Below are positions 24,370 through 33,731 of a stretch of 64,000 bases of DNA, piece after piece; within the stretch, counting starts at the first letter, position 1; each line of letters begins with the position of its first letter. The notes beneath the pieces are model-generated. The model had not been told where the DNA came from. It ran no database searches and saw nothing but the letters and a program-made list of their open reading frames with translations. A program made the translations under genes and the position numbers. This stretch comes from Pseudomonadota bacterium. GTDB taxonomy: Bacteria > Pseudomonadota > Gammaproteobacteria > Steroidobacterales > Steroidobacteraceae. Location of the stretch: positions 3,909 through 67,908 of the forward strand of contig JAEWBG010000059.1 of assembly GCA_023391335.1 (NCBI GenBank), written 5' to 3'.

Positions 24370-26622
24370 ATGCCCACCCAACCACCCCTCAACTTCGAAG
24401 GCATCGAACGGCTGCCACTGCGGACGTTCACGGAAAAGGCGTATCTCGACTACTCGATGTACGTCATTTTGGATCGCGCATTGCCGAACATCGGCGATGG
24501 CTTGAAGCCGGTGCAGCGACGCATCGTGTATGCGATGAGCGAACTCGGGTTGTCCGCAGCCTCGAAGCACAAGAAGTCGGCGCGCACGATCGGCGATGTG
24601 ATCGGCAAGTTTCATCCGCACGGCGACTCTGCTTGTTACGAAGCGATGGTCCTCATGGCTCAGCCGTTTTCGTATCGCTATCCGCTGGTGGATGGCCAAG
24701 GCAATTTCGGGTCGCCGGACGATCCGAAATCGTTCGCGGCGATGCGTTACACGGAATCGCGTCTGACGCGTTACTCGGCGCTGCTGCTTTCGGAGTTGGG
24801 GCAGGGCACGGTCGATTGGGCGCCGAACTTCGATGGCACGCTCGAAGAACCGGTGTTGTTGCCGGCGCGGGTGCCGAACGTACTCTTGAATGGCGCGACG
24901 GGTATCGCGGTCGGTATGGCGACGGATATTCCGCCGCACAATCTGCGCGAAGTGGTCACAGCGTGTATTCGATTGCTCGAAGATCCGGATGTGACCCTGA
25001 AGGAGCTGTGCAAGCACGTCCAAGGTCCCGATTTTCCGACGGGCGCCGAGATCATTTCGCCGCGCGCTGAGATTCGTCAGATCTACGAGACCGGCAACGG
25101 CTCAATCCGCGCACGGGCTGTTTATGAGATCGAAGACGGCGACATCGTCATCACGCAATTGCCCTATCAAGTCTCCGGCAGCCGCATTCAAGAACAGGTC
25201 GCCGCACAGATGCAGGCGAAGAAACTGCCGATGGTCGAGGACATCCGCGATGAGTCCGATCACGAGCATCCGACTCGCATCGTGATTGTGCCGCGCTCCA
25301 ATCGCGTGGATATCGAACAGTTGATGGCGCACTTGTTCGCGACGACTGATCTCGAGCGCACCTATCGAGTGAATCTCAACATCATCGGCCTCGATGGTCG
25401 GCCGAAGGTGATGGGTCTCAAGACGTTGCTCGAAGAATGGTTGACGTATCGCATCAACACCGTCACCAGGCGTTTGAATTGGCGCCTGGAAAAAGTGCAG
25501 GCGCGGTTGCACATCCTCGAAGGCTTGCTTGCTGCCTACCTCAATTTGGATGAAGTGATCCGCATCATCCGTCGGGAAGAAGAGCCAAAACCGGTGCTGA
25601 TGAAGCGCTTCAAGTTAAGCGAGATTCAAGCCGAGGCAATACTCGAAACCAAGTTGCGCCACTTGGCGAAGCTCGAAGAGATGAAGATCCGCGGCGAACA
25701 AAAGGAATTGGCCGAAGAGCAAGAAGAACTGGACAAGATCCTCAAGAGCAAAGCGCGTCTGCGTAAGCTCGTGCGCGACGAACTCGAAAAGGATGCAAAA
25801 GAGTTCGGCGATGATCGGCGCAGCCGCATCGTGGAGCGCGCAGCCGCACAGGCAATCGACGAAACATCTCTTGTTACGAGCGAACCGATGACGGTTGTGC
25901 TGTCGGAGCGTGGGTGGGTGCGCGCCGCCAAAGGACACGACATCGATCCGGCGACGCTCTCATATAAGACAGGCGATGCGTTCCAATCGGCAGCACGCGG
26001 CAAGAGCACGCAGCAAGCCGTATTCCTCGATAGCACCGGCCGCGCCTACAGCTTGCTCGCACACACGCTGCCGTCCGCTCGCGGTCAAGGCGAGCCGTTG
26101 TCGGGTCGCATCGATCCGCCGGAAGGCGCGACGTTCGCGGGCGTGATGATTGGCGATCCAGAGGATCGCTGGGTGGTGGCTTCCGATGCGGGCTATGGAT
26201 TTGTCGTGAAGCTGGAAGAGCTGCATTCGCGCAATCGCGCCGGCAAGGCGGTGCTCAAGGTTCCCGAAAAGTCTGGTGTGCTCGCCCCGGCCCCGGTGCC
26301 TGCGAGCGATGAAGCGTTGCTATGCGCCGTGAGCTCGGACGGCAAGTTGCTCGCGTTCCCAGTAAAGGATCTGCCGGAACTTCCACGCGGCAAGGGCAAT
26401 AAGATTTTTGGCCTTTCATCCAAGAAGGTGGAGAGCCGCGATGAGTTCTTGGCAGCGATCGCTGTCGTATCGCCCGATCAGAATCTCATCGTGCGTTCAG
26501 GCGATCGCAAAATGACCCTGAAGTTCTCTGAGCTCAAAGACTATCGCGGCGAACGCGCACAGCGTGGTGCGGTGCTGCCGCGTGGCTGGCGCAAGGTTGA
26601 GCGATTGGAAGTGGAAGGCTGA
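24370..26622 (+). CDS. parC: DNA topoisomerase IV subunit A
   Basis: 750 residues. The DNA-cleaving subunit; the catalytic tyrosine is in [11 protein letters not shown] near residue 125. The quinolone-determining region reads [12 protein letters not shown] with Ser and Glu at the usual positions, so no target resistance is predicted. A coiled linker (residues about 420-490) and a C-terminal beta-pinwheel follow. The start [17 protein letters not shown] fits the family, but no Shine-Dalgarno is visible after the repeat arm. It converges on the FimX-like gene. Confidence 0.97.
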   Translation: MPTQPPLNFEGIERLPLRTFTEKAYLDYSMYVILDRALPNIGDGLKPVQRRIVYAMSELGLSAASKHKKSARTIGDVIGKFHPHGDSACYEAMVLMAQPFSYRYPLVDGQGNFGSPDDPKSFAAMRYTESRLTRYSALLLSELGQGTVDWAPNFDGTLEEPVLLPARVPNVLLNGATGIAVGMATDIPPHNLREVVTACIRLLEDPDVTLKELCKHVQGPDFPTGAEIISPRAEIRQIYETGNGSIRARAVYEIEDGDIVITQLPYQVSGSRIQEQVAAQMQAKKLPMVEDIRDESDHEHPTRIVIVPRSNRVDIEQLMAHLFATTDLERTYRVNLNIIGLDGRPKVMGLKTLLEEWLTYRINTVTRRLNWRLEKVQARLHILEGLLAAYLNLDEVIRIIRREEEPKPVLMKRFKLSEIQAEAILETKLRHLAKLEEMKIRGEQKELAEEQEELDKILKSKARLRKLVRDELEKDAKEFGDDRRSRIVERAAAQAIDETSLVTSEPMTVVLSERGWVRAAKGHDIDPATLSYKTGDAFQSAARGKSTQQAVFLDSTGRAYSLLAHTLPSARGQGEPLSGRIDPPEGATFAGVMIGDPEDRWVVASDAGYGFVVKLEELHSRNRAGKAVLKVPEKSGVLAPAPVPASDEALLCAVSSDGKLLAFPVKDLPELPRGKGNKIFGLSSKKVESRDEFLAAIAVVSPDQNLIVRSGDRKMTLKFSELKDYRGERAQRGAVLPRGWRKVERLEVEG

Positions 26623-26623
26623 T

Positions 26624-26749
26624 CCGACGTAACACAAAGAGCACATAAATTCGAAAGTAGGTCGGCTCGTTCGATACGCAACGCGCCGTCTGTGACCCCA
26701 GCCCGATCGTTTTTCGATTTTTCTCTGCGCGCTTTGTGTTGCGTCCGGC
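26624..26749. repeat. Inverted pair of CAACACAAAG arms
   Basis: The left arm at 26624-26647 (CCGACGTAACACAAAGAGC) begins 2 bp after the parC stop. The right arm at 26724-26749 (CGCGCTTTGTGTTGCGTCCGG) is its near-complement, and the match continues inward around TCGAAAG and TTTCGA. It sits between convergent stop codons. Confidence 0.82.
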
Positions 26750-26758
26750 TCTTCGCTG

Positions 26759-28816
26759 TCAGCCGATGACGACTTGCTCGGGCTCATTCACGAAGTAGCC
26801 CTGAATGAACTCGATGCCGAGCTGCCACAGCACGGCCATGGTGTTCGCGTCTTCGACGCGCTCGGCGATCGTCGCGACTTTCTTTCCCTTCGCCTGATCC
26901 ACGAGCTCGCGAACTTTCTGTTGTAGGTTCGGATCGACTGCTAATCCCTGCATCAGCGTGCCGTCGACCTTGATGAAGTTGATCGGCAAGTGAGCCAGCA
27001 ACCGCGAAGGATCGCGTCCCGTGCCGAAGTGTTCGAGCGCGAATAAAAATCCTGCTTTGCGCAACCCGCCGACGAGATCCGTCGTGTCGGCAAGATATTC
27101 GGTGGCGACTTGCTCGCTGATTTGAAACGCGATGCGTTGCGGGTCGATGCGGCTTGCTTTTAATTGATTCGAGAGCCACTGCACGAGCGACTTGTCGCGG
27201 ACAGAATCCTTCGACAGGCGCACGAAGAGTTGCTTCACAGGACGACTGGCGCAGAAAGTCATCGAAGCGCCGATGATCCAGCGATCGATGTTCTTCATCA
27301 GATCATTGCGTTCGGCGGCGGCCATGAATTCTGCGGGCAGAAGCTCTTGCCCCGACTCGTCGACCATGCGCACCAGCACGTCGTACATGCCGCGATCTTC
27401 GCCGAGTAGGCTCGCGATCGGCTGTTGCATGAGACGGAAGCGGTTCTCCATGAGCGCCGCTTTGATATGGCGCACCCAGATTTCATCCGCCGCTTGGCGC
27501 TTAGTGTCTTCGTCCTGGTGATCGATGACGACAACGCGCTTGCCGCCGGCTTCCTGGGCATTGCGACGCGCCGTGATCGCATCGTTGATCGACAGCTCGA
27601 TGTTTGGACTTCGAGGGTCGATGGCGCCGACACCGATGCTGCACGTGCAAGAGATTTGTTTCTCGCCGACGCGGAAGACTTGCGCCGAAACTTTCTTGAT
27701 CAAGTTGTTGGCCCAGACCTCGACATCCCGAGGTGTGCCGCGCTCCATGAGTAACATCAGGGCGCCGTCGCCCATCCGTCCGAAAAGATCTCCGGACTGC
27801 CGCGTTTCCCCGACGAGTCCCGCGAATTGTCCGATGAAGTCTTCGACCGCGAGGGGGCCTAAGTCATCGCAGAGTGCGGCGAGCTTGTCAGGTTCGACCG
27901 AGACAAGTTGGCGAATGCCGGCCTTGATGGGGTGTGCGAGCGACTTCCTCAATCGCTCGATGAAGAACTTGCGTTGCAAGGCGCCGGTTGCCGCATCGCG
28001 CTCGAGCGCGTCGTTTAGCTGATCGTTCAGATGCGTCGTGCTGTTCGTCGGTTTTGTCGAAGGAATGCACAAGCGAACCGCCGGTTCAGAGTCGAACTCG
28101 ACCTTGGACAGCTCCATTTCCAGCGGAACCGGCGACCCATCGCTCAAGATCGCATTCGCCTTCAACACGTGGTCCGACCACCGGCCTTGCAGGCAGGCGA
28201 CCAAGGCACCTTTGATGGCGGCGTGCGCTTCGGAATCGAAGGTGTCCATCAACGGCGTGCCGACGATCGAGTCCACGTCGGGAATTCCGAAGAGCTCTAG
28301 CCACGCAGGATTCGCGTCGACGACGATGCCTTCTTGCACGTGGGCGATCGCGTCGGCGGAGCCGGCCATGAATGACTTGAGCTGTTCTCGATACTCGCGT
28401 GCGGCGCTGACTGTCGCGTTGAGCTCTCGTGCCTGACGATGCGCTTCGAGTTCGCGATGGACGACCGCTTGCAAGCGTTGGGGATGCTTCAGCGTCACGA
28501 CGTCGCGTGCACCTTGTTGCATTGCCGCGGCGATGATTTCTTCATCGACTTGATCGCGCGCGATGATCACGGGAACCGTCGGGCCGAACTGATTGCGCAC
28601 AGACATGATCTTGGTCGTGTCCGCTGGGTCCGGCCCCACGAAGGCAATCAGCATGTGAGCATTGATCTGCGCCAGCGCATCGGCGAGATCGTTGAGTTCA
28701 CGAATCCAACTGCAGCGAGCTGCCGTGCCGCCGTTGCGCAAGGTGCTGTTGATCGCTTCGACGTTGTCCTGATGACGCGTCAGAACGATCATCGGCACTG
28801 CACTTTGTTCGGCCAA
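26759..28816 (-). CDS. fimX: FimX-like receiver-PAS-GGDEF-EAL protein with degenerate catalytic motifs
   Basis: 685 residues, close to FimX of Pseudomonas and Xanthomonas. A receiver-like domain (about 8-125, no clear phospho-Asp), a PAS domain (145-250), a GGDEF domain (265-430) and an EAL domain (440-680). The GGDEF motif reads MGDGA (348-352) and EAL reads DVL (479-481), so neither synthase nor phosphodiesterase activity is expected. FimX proteins bind c-di-GMP through the degenerate EAL domain and control type IV pilus assembly and twitching. That role fits FimV in the same window but is inferred from family. It is downstream of epmB on the same strand and convergent with parC. Confidence 0.82.
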   Translation of the reverse strand: MAEQSAVPMIVLTRHQDNVEAINSTLRNGGTAARCSWIRELNDLADALAQINAHMLIAFVGPDPADTTKIMSVRNQFGPTVPVIIARDQVDEEIIAAAMQQGARDVVTLKHPQRLQAVVHRELEAHRQARELNATVSAAREYREQLKSFMAGSADAIAHVQEGIVVDANPAWLELFGIPDVDSIVGTPLMDTFDSEAHAAIKGALVACLQGRWSDHVLKANAILSDGSPVPLEMELSKVEFDSEPAVRLCIPSTKPTNSTTHLNDQLNDALERDAATGALQRKFFIERLRKSLAHPIKAGIRQLVSVEPDKLAALCDDLGPLAVEDFIGQFAGLVGETRQSGDLFGRMGDGALMLLMERGTPRDVEVWANNLIKKVSAQVFRVGEKQISCTCSIGVGAIDPRSPNIELSINDAITARRNAQEAGGKRVVVIDHQDEDTKRQAADEIWVRHIKAALMENRFRLMQQPIASLLGEDRGMYDVLVRMVDESGQELLPAEFMAAAERNDLMKNIDRWIIGASMTFCASRPVKQLFVRLSKDSVRDKSLVQWLSNQLKASRIDPQRIAFQISEQVATEYLADTTDLVGGLRKAGFLFALEHFGTGRDPSRLLAHLPINFIKVDGTLMQGLAVDPNLQQKVRELVDQAKGKKVATIAERVEDANTMAVLWQLGIEFIQGYFVNEPEQVVIG

Positions 28817-28906
28817 CTGGCAAGTCTCCGCGATTGAAGGGATTACGCGCTTGAAGATCGCGTCATCGAGATATCGGCCGGGATTGTAGCATCTGAAATC
28901 GGTCGC

Positions 28907-29956
28907 TTAAGGGATTGCCGTCACAGGCATTTTTGCGGGTGCCCCGGCGATCTCACGCACGAGTTTCGGGACCAAATAGCCTGGCAGACGGGCCGCCAGT
29001 TGGGTGTGAATTTCCAGCGCTTTGGCGTCTGCGATCGCAAAATGGGCTGCACCGGCCACCTTGTCTAGCACGTGCAAGTAATAGGGCAGGACGCCCACCG
29101 CGAAGAGGGCCTCGCTCAACTCAGCCAGCGTCGAGGCATCGTCATTTACGCCTGCCAAGAGCACGCTCTGATTGAGTAGCGTCACACCTCGTTCTCGCAA
29201 TCGAGTGCACGCCGATCGAACACTGTCGTCGATCTCTTGAGCATGGTTGGCGTGGATCACCAAGACCTTCTGAAGCGACACTCCTTCCAGCCACGCAAGC
29301 AGTCCTGCATCGACACGCTCCGGCAAAACGATCGGGTACCGCGTGTGAATACGCAGGCGCTTCACGTGCGGTACGGTCGCAAGCTGATCAGTGAGCTGAA
29401 TCAGCCGCCGATCGCTTAGGCTCAAAGGGTCGCCGCCGCTCAGAATGACTTCGTTGACGCTGGTATCCGCACGCACCTGGTCTAGGGCGGCGCTCCAGCC
29501 GTTCTGCAAAGCCGATTCGTCCGAATAGGGGAAGTGACGCCGAAAACAATATCGACAGTGCACCGCGCAGGCGCCCGTCGCGATCAAGAGTGCTCGCCCT
29601 TCGTACTTATGTAGCAATCCGGTTGCAGCACGGCTCAAGAGATCGCCGACGGGATCAACCCCGAATCCGGCCACTGCTTTTTCCTCAGCGGCGAATGGGA
29701 ATACCTGCAGCAGGAGTGGGTCGTTCGCGTCGCCACGGCGCATGCGGGAGACGAAGCCTCGTGGGACTTTCAATGGAAATTCACGCAGGGCGCTGGCGCC
29801 CGGGGACATCTGCTCGAGGTCGATGTTCAGCAGTCGACACAGTTCATCGGCGGAGCTGACTGCATCCGCGAGTGCTTTACGCCAGGCGACGGGCTCGATC
29901 GAGGCTTCCGCCGACGATGCGATGAACTGGCTAGAGAGGGAGGTTGCGGCTATCAT
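28907..29956 (-). CDS. epmB: EF-P lysine 2,3-aminomutase EpmB
   Basis: 349 residues. A radical SAM/PLP enzyme that makes (R)-beta-lysine used to modify EF-P. The radical SAM cysteines are Cys130, Cys134 and Cys137 in [15 protein letters not shown], followed by [10 protein letters not shown]. The N-terminus carries the long arm typical of EpmB. The start MIAATSLSS at 29956 is preferred because AAGGG lies 6 bases upstream; a longer frame would overlap the efp promoter region. It is divergent from efp with 64 bp between, an arrangement common in gammaproteobacteria. Confidence 0.95.
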   Translation of the reverse strand: MIAATSLSSQFIASSAEASIEPVAWRKALADAVSSADELCRLLNIDLEQMSPGASALREFPLKVPRGFVSRMRRGDANDPLLLQVFPFAAEEKAVAGFGVDPVGDLLSRAATGLLHKYEGRALLIATGACAVHCRYCFRRHFPYSDESALQNGWSAALDQVRADTSVNEVILSGGDPLSLSDRRLIQLTDQLATVPHVKRLRIHTRYPIVLPERVDAGLLAWLEGVSLQKVLVIHANHAQEIDDSVRSACTRLRERGVTLLNQSVLLAGVNDDASTLAELSEALFAVGVLPYYLHVLDKVAGAAHFAIADAKALEIHTQLAARLPGYLVPKLVREIAGAPAKMPVTAIP

Positions 29957-30020
29957 CTGCGCCCTTTTCGGCGCGACCGGCGCCGGACCACATTCTCGCA
30001 TCAGTCAGCGGCGGTGCCAT

Positions 30021-30590
30021 ATGGGCAGTTTCTCGACGAACGAATTTAAGTCTGGCCTCAAGATCATGTTGGAGAACGATCCTTACTCGATCGTCGAGAA
30101 CGAGATGGTCAAACCCGGCAAGGGCCAGGCCTTCAACCGCGTCAAAGTGCGTAACCTCAAGACGGGGCGCGTCATCGAGCGAACGTTCAAGTCGGGCGAC
30201 ACGGTCGAGTCTGCCGATGTGGTCGAGACTGAGATGCAGTATCTCTACACTGACGGCGAGTTCTGGCACTTCATGGTTCCGGATACCTTCGAGCAATACA
30301 CCGCGGGCAAAGAAGCGCTAGGCGAAGGATCGATTTGGCTGAAGGACGGCATGAGCTGCACCGTCATGTTGTGGAATGGCGTGCCTTTGAACGTGACGCC
30401 TCCGGCTCACGTCGAGTTGAAGGTGATCGAGACCGACCCCGGCCTCCGCGGCGATACGGCAACGGGTGGTGCAAAGCCAGCGAAGCTTGAAACCGGCGCG
30501 ACGGTCCGCGTGCCGCTGTTCATCAATGAAGGCGAGTTCATCCGCGTGGATACTCGTACTGGCGAGTACATCGCTCGTGCGAAGGGCTGA
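30021..30590 (+). CDS. efp: Elongation factor P
   Basis: 189 residues, three beta domains. Relieves ribosome stalling at polyproline. Lys34 in VKPGKGQAF is the site beta-lysylated by EpmA with EpmB product; both enzymes are encoded within 2.2 kb. The start [12 protein letters not shown] at 30021 is set by homology; an open frame continues upstream but runs antisense to epmB. The C-terminus GEYIARAKG is typical. A TAGTGAC/GGATAGC array starts two bases after the stop. Confidence 0.97.
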   Translation: MGSFSTNEFKSGLKIMLENDPYSIVENEMVKPGKGQAFNRVKVRNLKTGRVIERTFKSGDTVESADVVETEMQYLYTDGEFWHFMVPDTFEQYTAGKEALGEGSIWLKDGMSCTVMLWNGVPLNVTPPAHVELKVIETDPGLRGDTATGGAKPAKLETGATVRVPLFINEGEFIRVDTRTGEYIARAKG

Positions 30591-30592
30591 GA

Positions 30593-30625
30593 GCTAGTGA
30601 CTCGCGGATAGCGGATAGCGGATAG
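30593..30625. repeat. TAGTGAC/GGATAGC array, left-arm orientation
   Basis: GCTAGTGACTC followed by three GGATAGC-type units, directly after the efp stop. No facing arm of the same word occurs before msrC; a CCCGAAC-type composite unit follows instead. Confidence 0.85.
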
Positions 30626-30641
30626 AAGAAAAAAGCGTGGG

Positions 30642-30725
30642 TCGGGGATCGTGGATCGCCGAACCCTGCCGCACACGGATGTGCTAATGCCGCGGGAGGC
30701 AGGACGCTGAGAGCGGCCGAACCCG
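30642..30725. repeat. CCCGAAC-type composite unit (single copy)
   Basis: Begins with GGGGATCGTGGATCG, then CCGAACCCTGCCGC, the palindrome GCACACGGATGTGC, the core GCCGCGGGAGGCAGGACGC and AGAGCGGCCGAACCC. It matches the two tandem units at 62997-63145 with few differences. It fills the convergent gap between efp and msrC. Confidence 0.8.
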
Positions 30726-30737
30726 GATGTGACCTGC

Positions 30738-31226
30738 TTATCTCTCGAGCTGACGCAGCAAGATCTCGACAAACGCCTCCAGCCCCCTCCGATCCTCTTC
30801 ATCGAAGCGATTCTTCATCGGGCTATCGATATCCAGCACGCCGAGTAGTTGATCGTTCTTGATCATCGGCACCACGATTTCTGAGTTGGACGCCGAGTCG
30901 CACGCGATGTGTCCTGGAAATTGATTGACGTCCCGCACGACGATGCTTTCTCTGCGTTGAGCCGCTGTTCCACAAACTCCGCGGCCGAGTGCTATGCGGA
31001 CGCATGCCGGCTTGCCTTGGAATGGTCCGACGACGAGTTCGTTTTCGCGCAGCAGATAGAAGCCTGACCAATTCACGTTCTCGAGGGAATGAAAGAGCAG
31101 GGCGGAGGTGTTTGCCAAATTGGCAATCCAGTCCGATTCGCCCGCGATCAACGCCTGCAGTTCGCCGCAGAGCGCAGCATAGAACTGCGGTTTCGGCAAA
31201 GATCGATCGATGCTGCTTTCGTGCAT
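30738..31226 (-). CDS. msrC: Free methionine-(R)-sulfoxide reductase (GAF-domain fRMsr)
   Basis: 162 residues, a single GAF domain. Reduces free methionine R-sulfoxide in the cytosol. The three functional cysteines Cys75, Cys85 and Cys109 match E. coli Cys84, Cys94 and Cys118 with a constant offset of nine. GFYLLRENELVVGPFQG and VLDIDSP are family features. The ATG lies one base after the epmA stop, so it is the last gene of the sco-psd-epmA-msrC operon. Confidence 0.92.
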   Translation of the reverse strand: MHESSIDRSLPKPQFYAALCGELQALIAGESDWIANLANTSALLFHSLENVNWSGFYLLRENELVVGPFQGKPACVRIALGRGVCGTAAQRRESIVVRDVNQFPGHIACDSASNSEIVVPMIKNDQLLGVLDIDSPMKNRFDEEDRRGLEAFVEILLRQLER

Positions 31227-31227
31227 G

Positions 31228-32181
31228 TCAGGCTCGCTCGAACGGAAAGGTCAGTACATCGTGAATGTGTTTCGCGTCCACCGCGCACATCACCAAACGA
31301 TCGAAGCCCAGCGCGACTCCCGAGCACTCCGGTAAGCCATGCTCAAGTGCCGATAGAAAGCGTTCATCGATTGGCATCTGCGGCAAGCCGCGTTTGCGGC
31401 GCTGCTCGAGATCCGCTTCGAATCGCGCGCGCTGCTCTGAAGCATTCGCGAGTTCATGAAATCCGTTCGCCAGTTCGACACCATCTAGATACGCCTCGAA
31501 TCGTGACGCCACCGGTCCGCGAATCCGAGCGAGGGCTGCCTGTGAGGCGGGATAGTCATAGATAAATGTGAGTCGGCCGTGCCCAAGATGCGGCCCGACG
31601 AGCGTGCTCATGATCAAGTCCAAGCATGCGTCGCGATCGGTGTGCAGATCGCGCGGCACATCGATGTTCGCGCTCTCGAGCCGAGCAACGAGCACCGCAA
31701 CGGGATCCTCGAGCGCATCGACTCCGGCGTGCAACTGAACTGCGTCTCTATACGTCACGCGCTCTGCCCGATCGAATTGTTTGGCGGCCGGCAGAGCGGC
31801 GTTGATTAACCGCTCGACATCGGACATCAGCGAGTGATGATCCATGCCGATGCGATACCACTCGATCAAGGTGAACTCTGGGTTGTGCCAGCGCCCGACT
31901 TCGCCATCGCGATATACGCGACCGATTTGCCAGAGATCGCCACAGCCGGCTGCGAGCAATCGCTTCATTGCATATTCCGGAGAGGTAATCAGATAGCGCC
32001 GATCATTGTTCGCACGTGCTTCCACGCTCGCGAGGTGCACATCGGTCACTGCGGTGGCGCTCAAGGTTGGCGTTTCAACCTCCAACGCACGCGTGGCAGC
32101 GAAGTAGTCGCGAATGGAGCGGAGCATCTTCGCGCGCACTTCGAGCGTCGCGATTGATGCGGTAGGCCTCCAATCGTTCAT
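31228..32181 (-). CDS. epmA: EF-P--(R)-beta-lysine ligase EpmA
   Basis: 317 residues. A class II lysyl-tRNA-synthetase-like enzyme without an anticodon-binding domain. Activates beta-lysine and attaches it to Lys34 of EF-P. Class II motifs appear as VETPTLS, the IGRVYRDGEVGRWHNPEFTLIEWY motif 2 region and the C-terminal GVALGFDRLVM motif 3. The start overlaps the psd stop by four bases and its stop is one base before msrC. It is in a different transcription unit from epmB and efp but only 0.6 kb away. Confidence 0.95.
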   Translation of the reverse strand: MNDWRPTASIATLEVRAKMLRSIRDYFAATRALEVETPTLSATAVTDVHLASVEARANNDRRYLITSPEYAMKRLLAAGCGDLWQIGRVYRDGEVGRWHNPEFTLIEWYRIGMDHHSLMSDVERLINAALPAAKQFDRAERVTYRDAVQLHAGVDALEDPVAVLVARLESANIDVPRDLHTDRDACLDLIMSTLVGPHLGHGRLTFIYDYPASQAALARIRGPVASRFEAYLDGVELANGFHELANASEQRARFEADLEQRRKRGLPQMPIDERFLSALEHGLPECSGVALGFDRLVMCAVDAKHIHDVLTFPFERA

Positions 32182-33056
32182 GAGCGCACGAGGCCGATGG
32201 CGCTTCCAAGCTGGATAGTCGCGTCTGGGAACAATGTGGAGTTCCAGTCCGCGCGCCCTTTTTCGAACAGTAGGATGACGGTCGAGCCCATGTTGAAGCG
32301 GCCGAGCTCTGCGCCTTTCTCAAATCGCTGGCCGATTCCCTCGTCGATTCGAACCGGCCGTTTTCCACGGCGCGGAGGTGGATTCACTTCTCCGCAATGA
32401 ACGGTTTCGATGCTGCCGACGAACAGCGCCCCGATGAGGATGACCGTCATGCGGCCTGCGATGGTGTCGAACTCGCAGATCAATCGCTCGTTGCGCGCGA
32501 AGACGCGCGGCACGGCTCGTGCGGTCGCAGCGTTCACGCTGAACAACTCACCTGGAATGTAGATGGTGTCGCGCGCAACGCCCGCAAGCGGCATGTGAAT
32601 GCGATGGTAGTTGTAAGGCGCCAAGTAGATGCAGGCGAACGTGCCGTTGCGATACGAGCTCGCGCGTTGTGCATCTCCAAGCAGGTCCTCGAGCGAGTAG
32701 TAATGCCCCTTGGCTTGAATGAGCAAATTGTCGCGCAACGGTCCACATTGACTCAGCGTGCCATCCACGGGGCATGCAATGCTGTTGGCCGCACTGTCAA
32801 TCGGTCGCGCATCCGCCTTCAGCGCACGCGTAAAGAAGGCGTTAAAACTGGGATACGCGAATGGGTTCGGCTCCACTGCCTCTTGCATCGTCACGCGGTA
32901 ACCGCGCAAAAAGATCTTCAATATCGCATTACGAACCCATATGGTTTCGCTACGCGTGATGGCATAGATGAATCGCGAAAGAAGATGTTTGGGCAGCAGG
33001 TACTGCAGAATCGCAAACAAGCGATCGGAGAGAGTGGCGGCCGGTGCTTCGGTCAT
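32178..33056 (-). CDS. psd: Phosphatidylserine decarboxylase proenzyme
   Basis: 292 residues. A membrane-associated pyruvoyl enzyme that makes phosphatidylethanolamine. The self-cleavage site is Gly257-Ser258 in FNMGSTVILLF; Ser258 becomes the pyruvoyl group. The family's CPVDGTLSQCG, YNYHRIHMP and VGSIETVHCGEV stretches are intact. It overlaps sco upstream and epmA downstream by four bases each. Psd next to epmA is a recurrent gammaproteobacterial pairing. Confidence 0.96.
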   Translation of the reverse strand: MTEAPAATLSDRLFAILQYLLPKHLLSRFIYAITRSETIWVRNAILKIFLRGYRVTMQEAVEPNPFAYPSFNAFFTRALKADARPIDSAANSIACPVDGTLSQCGPLRDNLLIQAKGHYYSLEDLLGDAQRASSYRNGTFACIYLAPYNYHRIHMPLAGVARDTIYIPGELFSVNAATARAVPRVFARNERLICEFDTIAGRMTVILIGALFVGSIETVHCGEVNPPPRRGKRPVRIDEGIGQRFEKGAELGRFNMGSTVILLFEKGRADWNSTLFPDATIQLGSAIGLVRS

Positions 33057-33694
33057 GAGTGTGGTGCGGAGATCAGACGGCGATAATCGGCAGCGATCAG
33101 CTTAGCTTGCAGCGGCGGGGAAAACAGCGCATGCCAGTTGCCATTGGGATCGATAACGAAGACAGCGCCCGAATGATCCACGGTGTAGGTGCCGTCGGCG
33201 GCTTTATTGATTGCGACAGGGACGCCCATTGACGTCGTGAATGCTTGGATCTGCTGCGGTGCTGCCGTGATACCGGTGAATTGAGGATCGAAGAACCGTA
33301 CGTAGCTTGCGATCCGTTCCGGTGTGTCGCGCTCAGGATCCACTGAGACGAACACAACTTGCGGCTGCTGCTCTTGTGGCAGATCGGCGAGCTGCTTCTT
33401 CGTCTGTGCCAACAAAGCCAACGTTGTCGGACACACGTCCGGGCAATTGGTGAATCCGAAGAACATGAAGGTCCAGTGACCTTTGAGCCGATCCACATTG
33501 AATGGACGCTGCGCCTGATCGACGAACTGCATTGCGGGTAATGGACGCGGCGGGCTAATGGCCGTGCCTGACGTAAGCTCTACCGGGCTGTCGTTCTTCT
33601 GCCTTAGGAGCCAATGAGCCGAGAGTGCGCCGACGACAATCGATAGAATGCCGATGCCGATCGCCAGTGCGATGGTTTGAGTGCGAGTAGCCAT
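33053..33694 (-). CDS. SCO1/SenC family copper chaperone
   Basis: 213 residues with an N-terminal membrane anchor (about residues 7-29) and a thioredoxin-like periplasmic domain. The copper ligands Cys84 and Cys88 in TNCPDVCPT and His174 in VDHSGAVFVID are all present. Members deliver copper to the CuA site of cytochrome oxidase or act in thiol chemistry. No oxidase gene is nearby. First gene of an overlapping operon with psd, epmA and msrC; 37 bp divergent from prmB. Confidence 0.92.
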   Translation of the reverse strand: MATRTQTIALAIGIGILSIVVGALSAHWLLRQKNDSPVELTSGTAISPPRPLPAMQFVDQAQRPFNVDRLKGHWTFMFFGFTNCPDVCPTTLALLAQTKKQLADLPQEQQPQVVFVSVDPERDTPERIASYVRFFDPQFTGITAAPQQIQAFTTSMGVPVAINKAADGTYTVDHSGAVFVIDPNGNWHALFSPPLQAKLIAADYRRLISAPHS

Positions 33695-33731
33695 GATGTC
33701 GATGAATTATCGCAGATAGCAGCGCCGTCCG

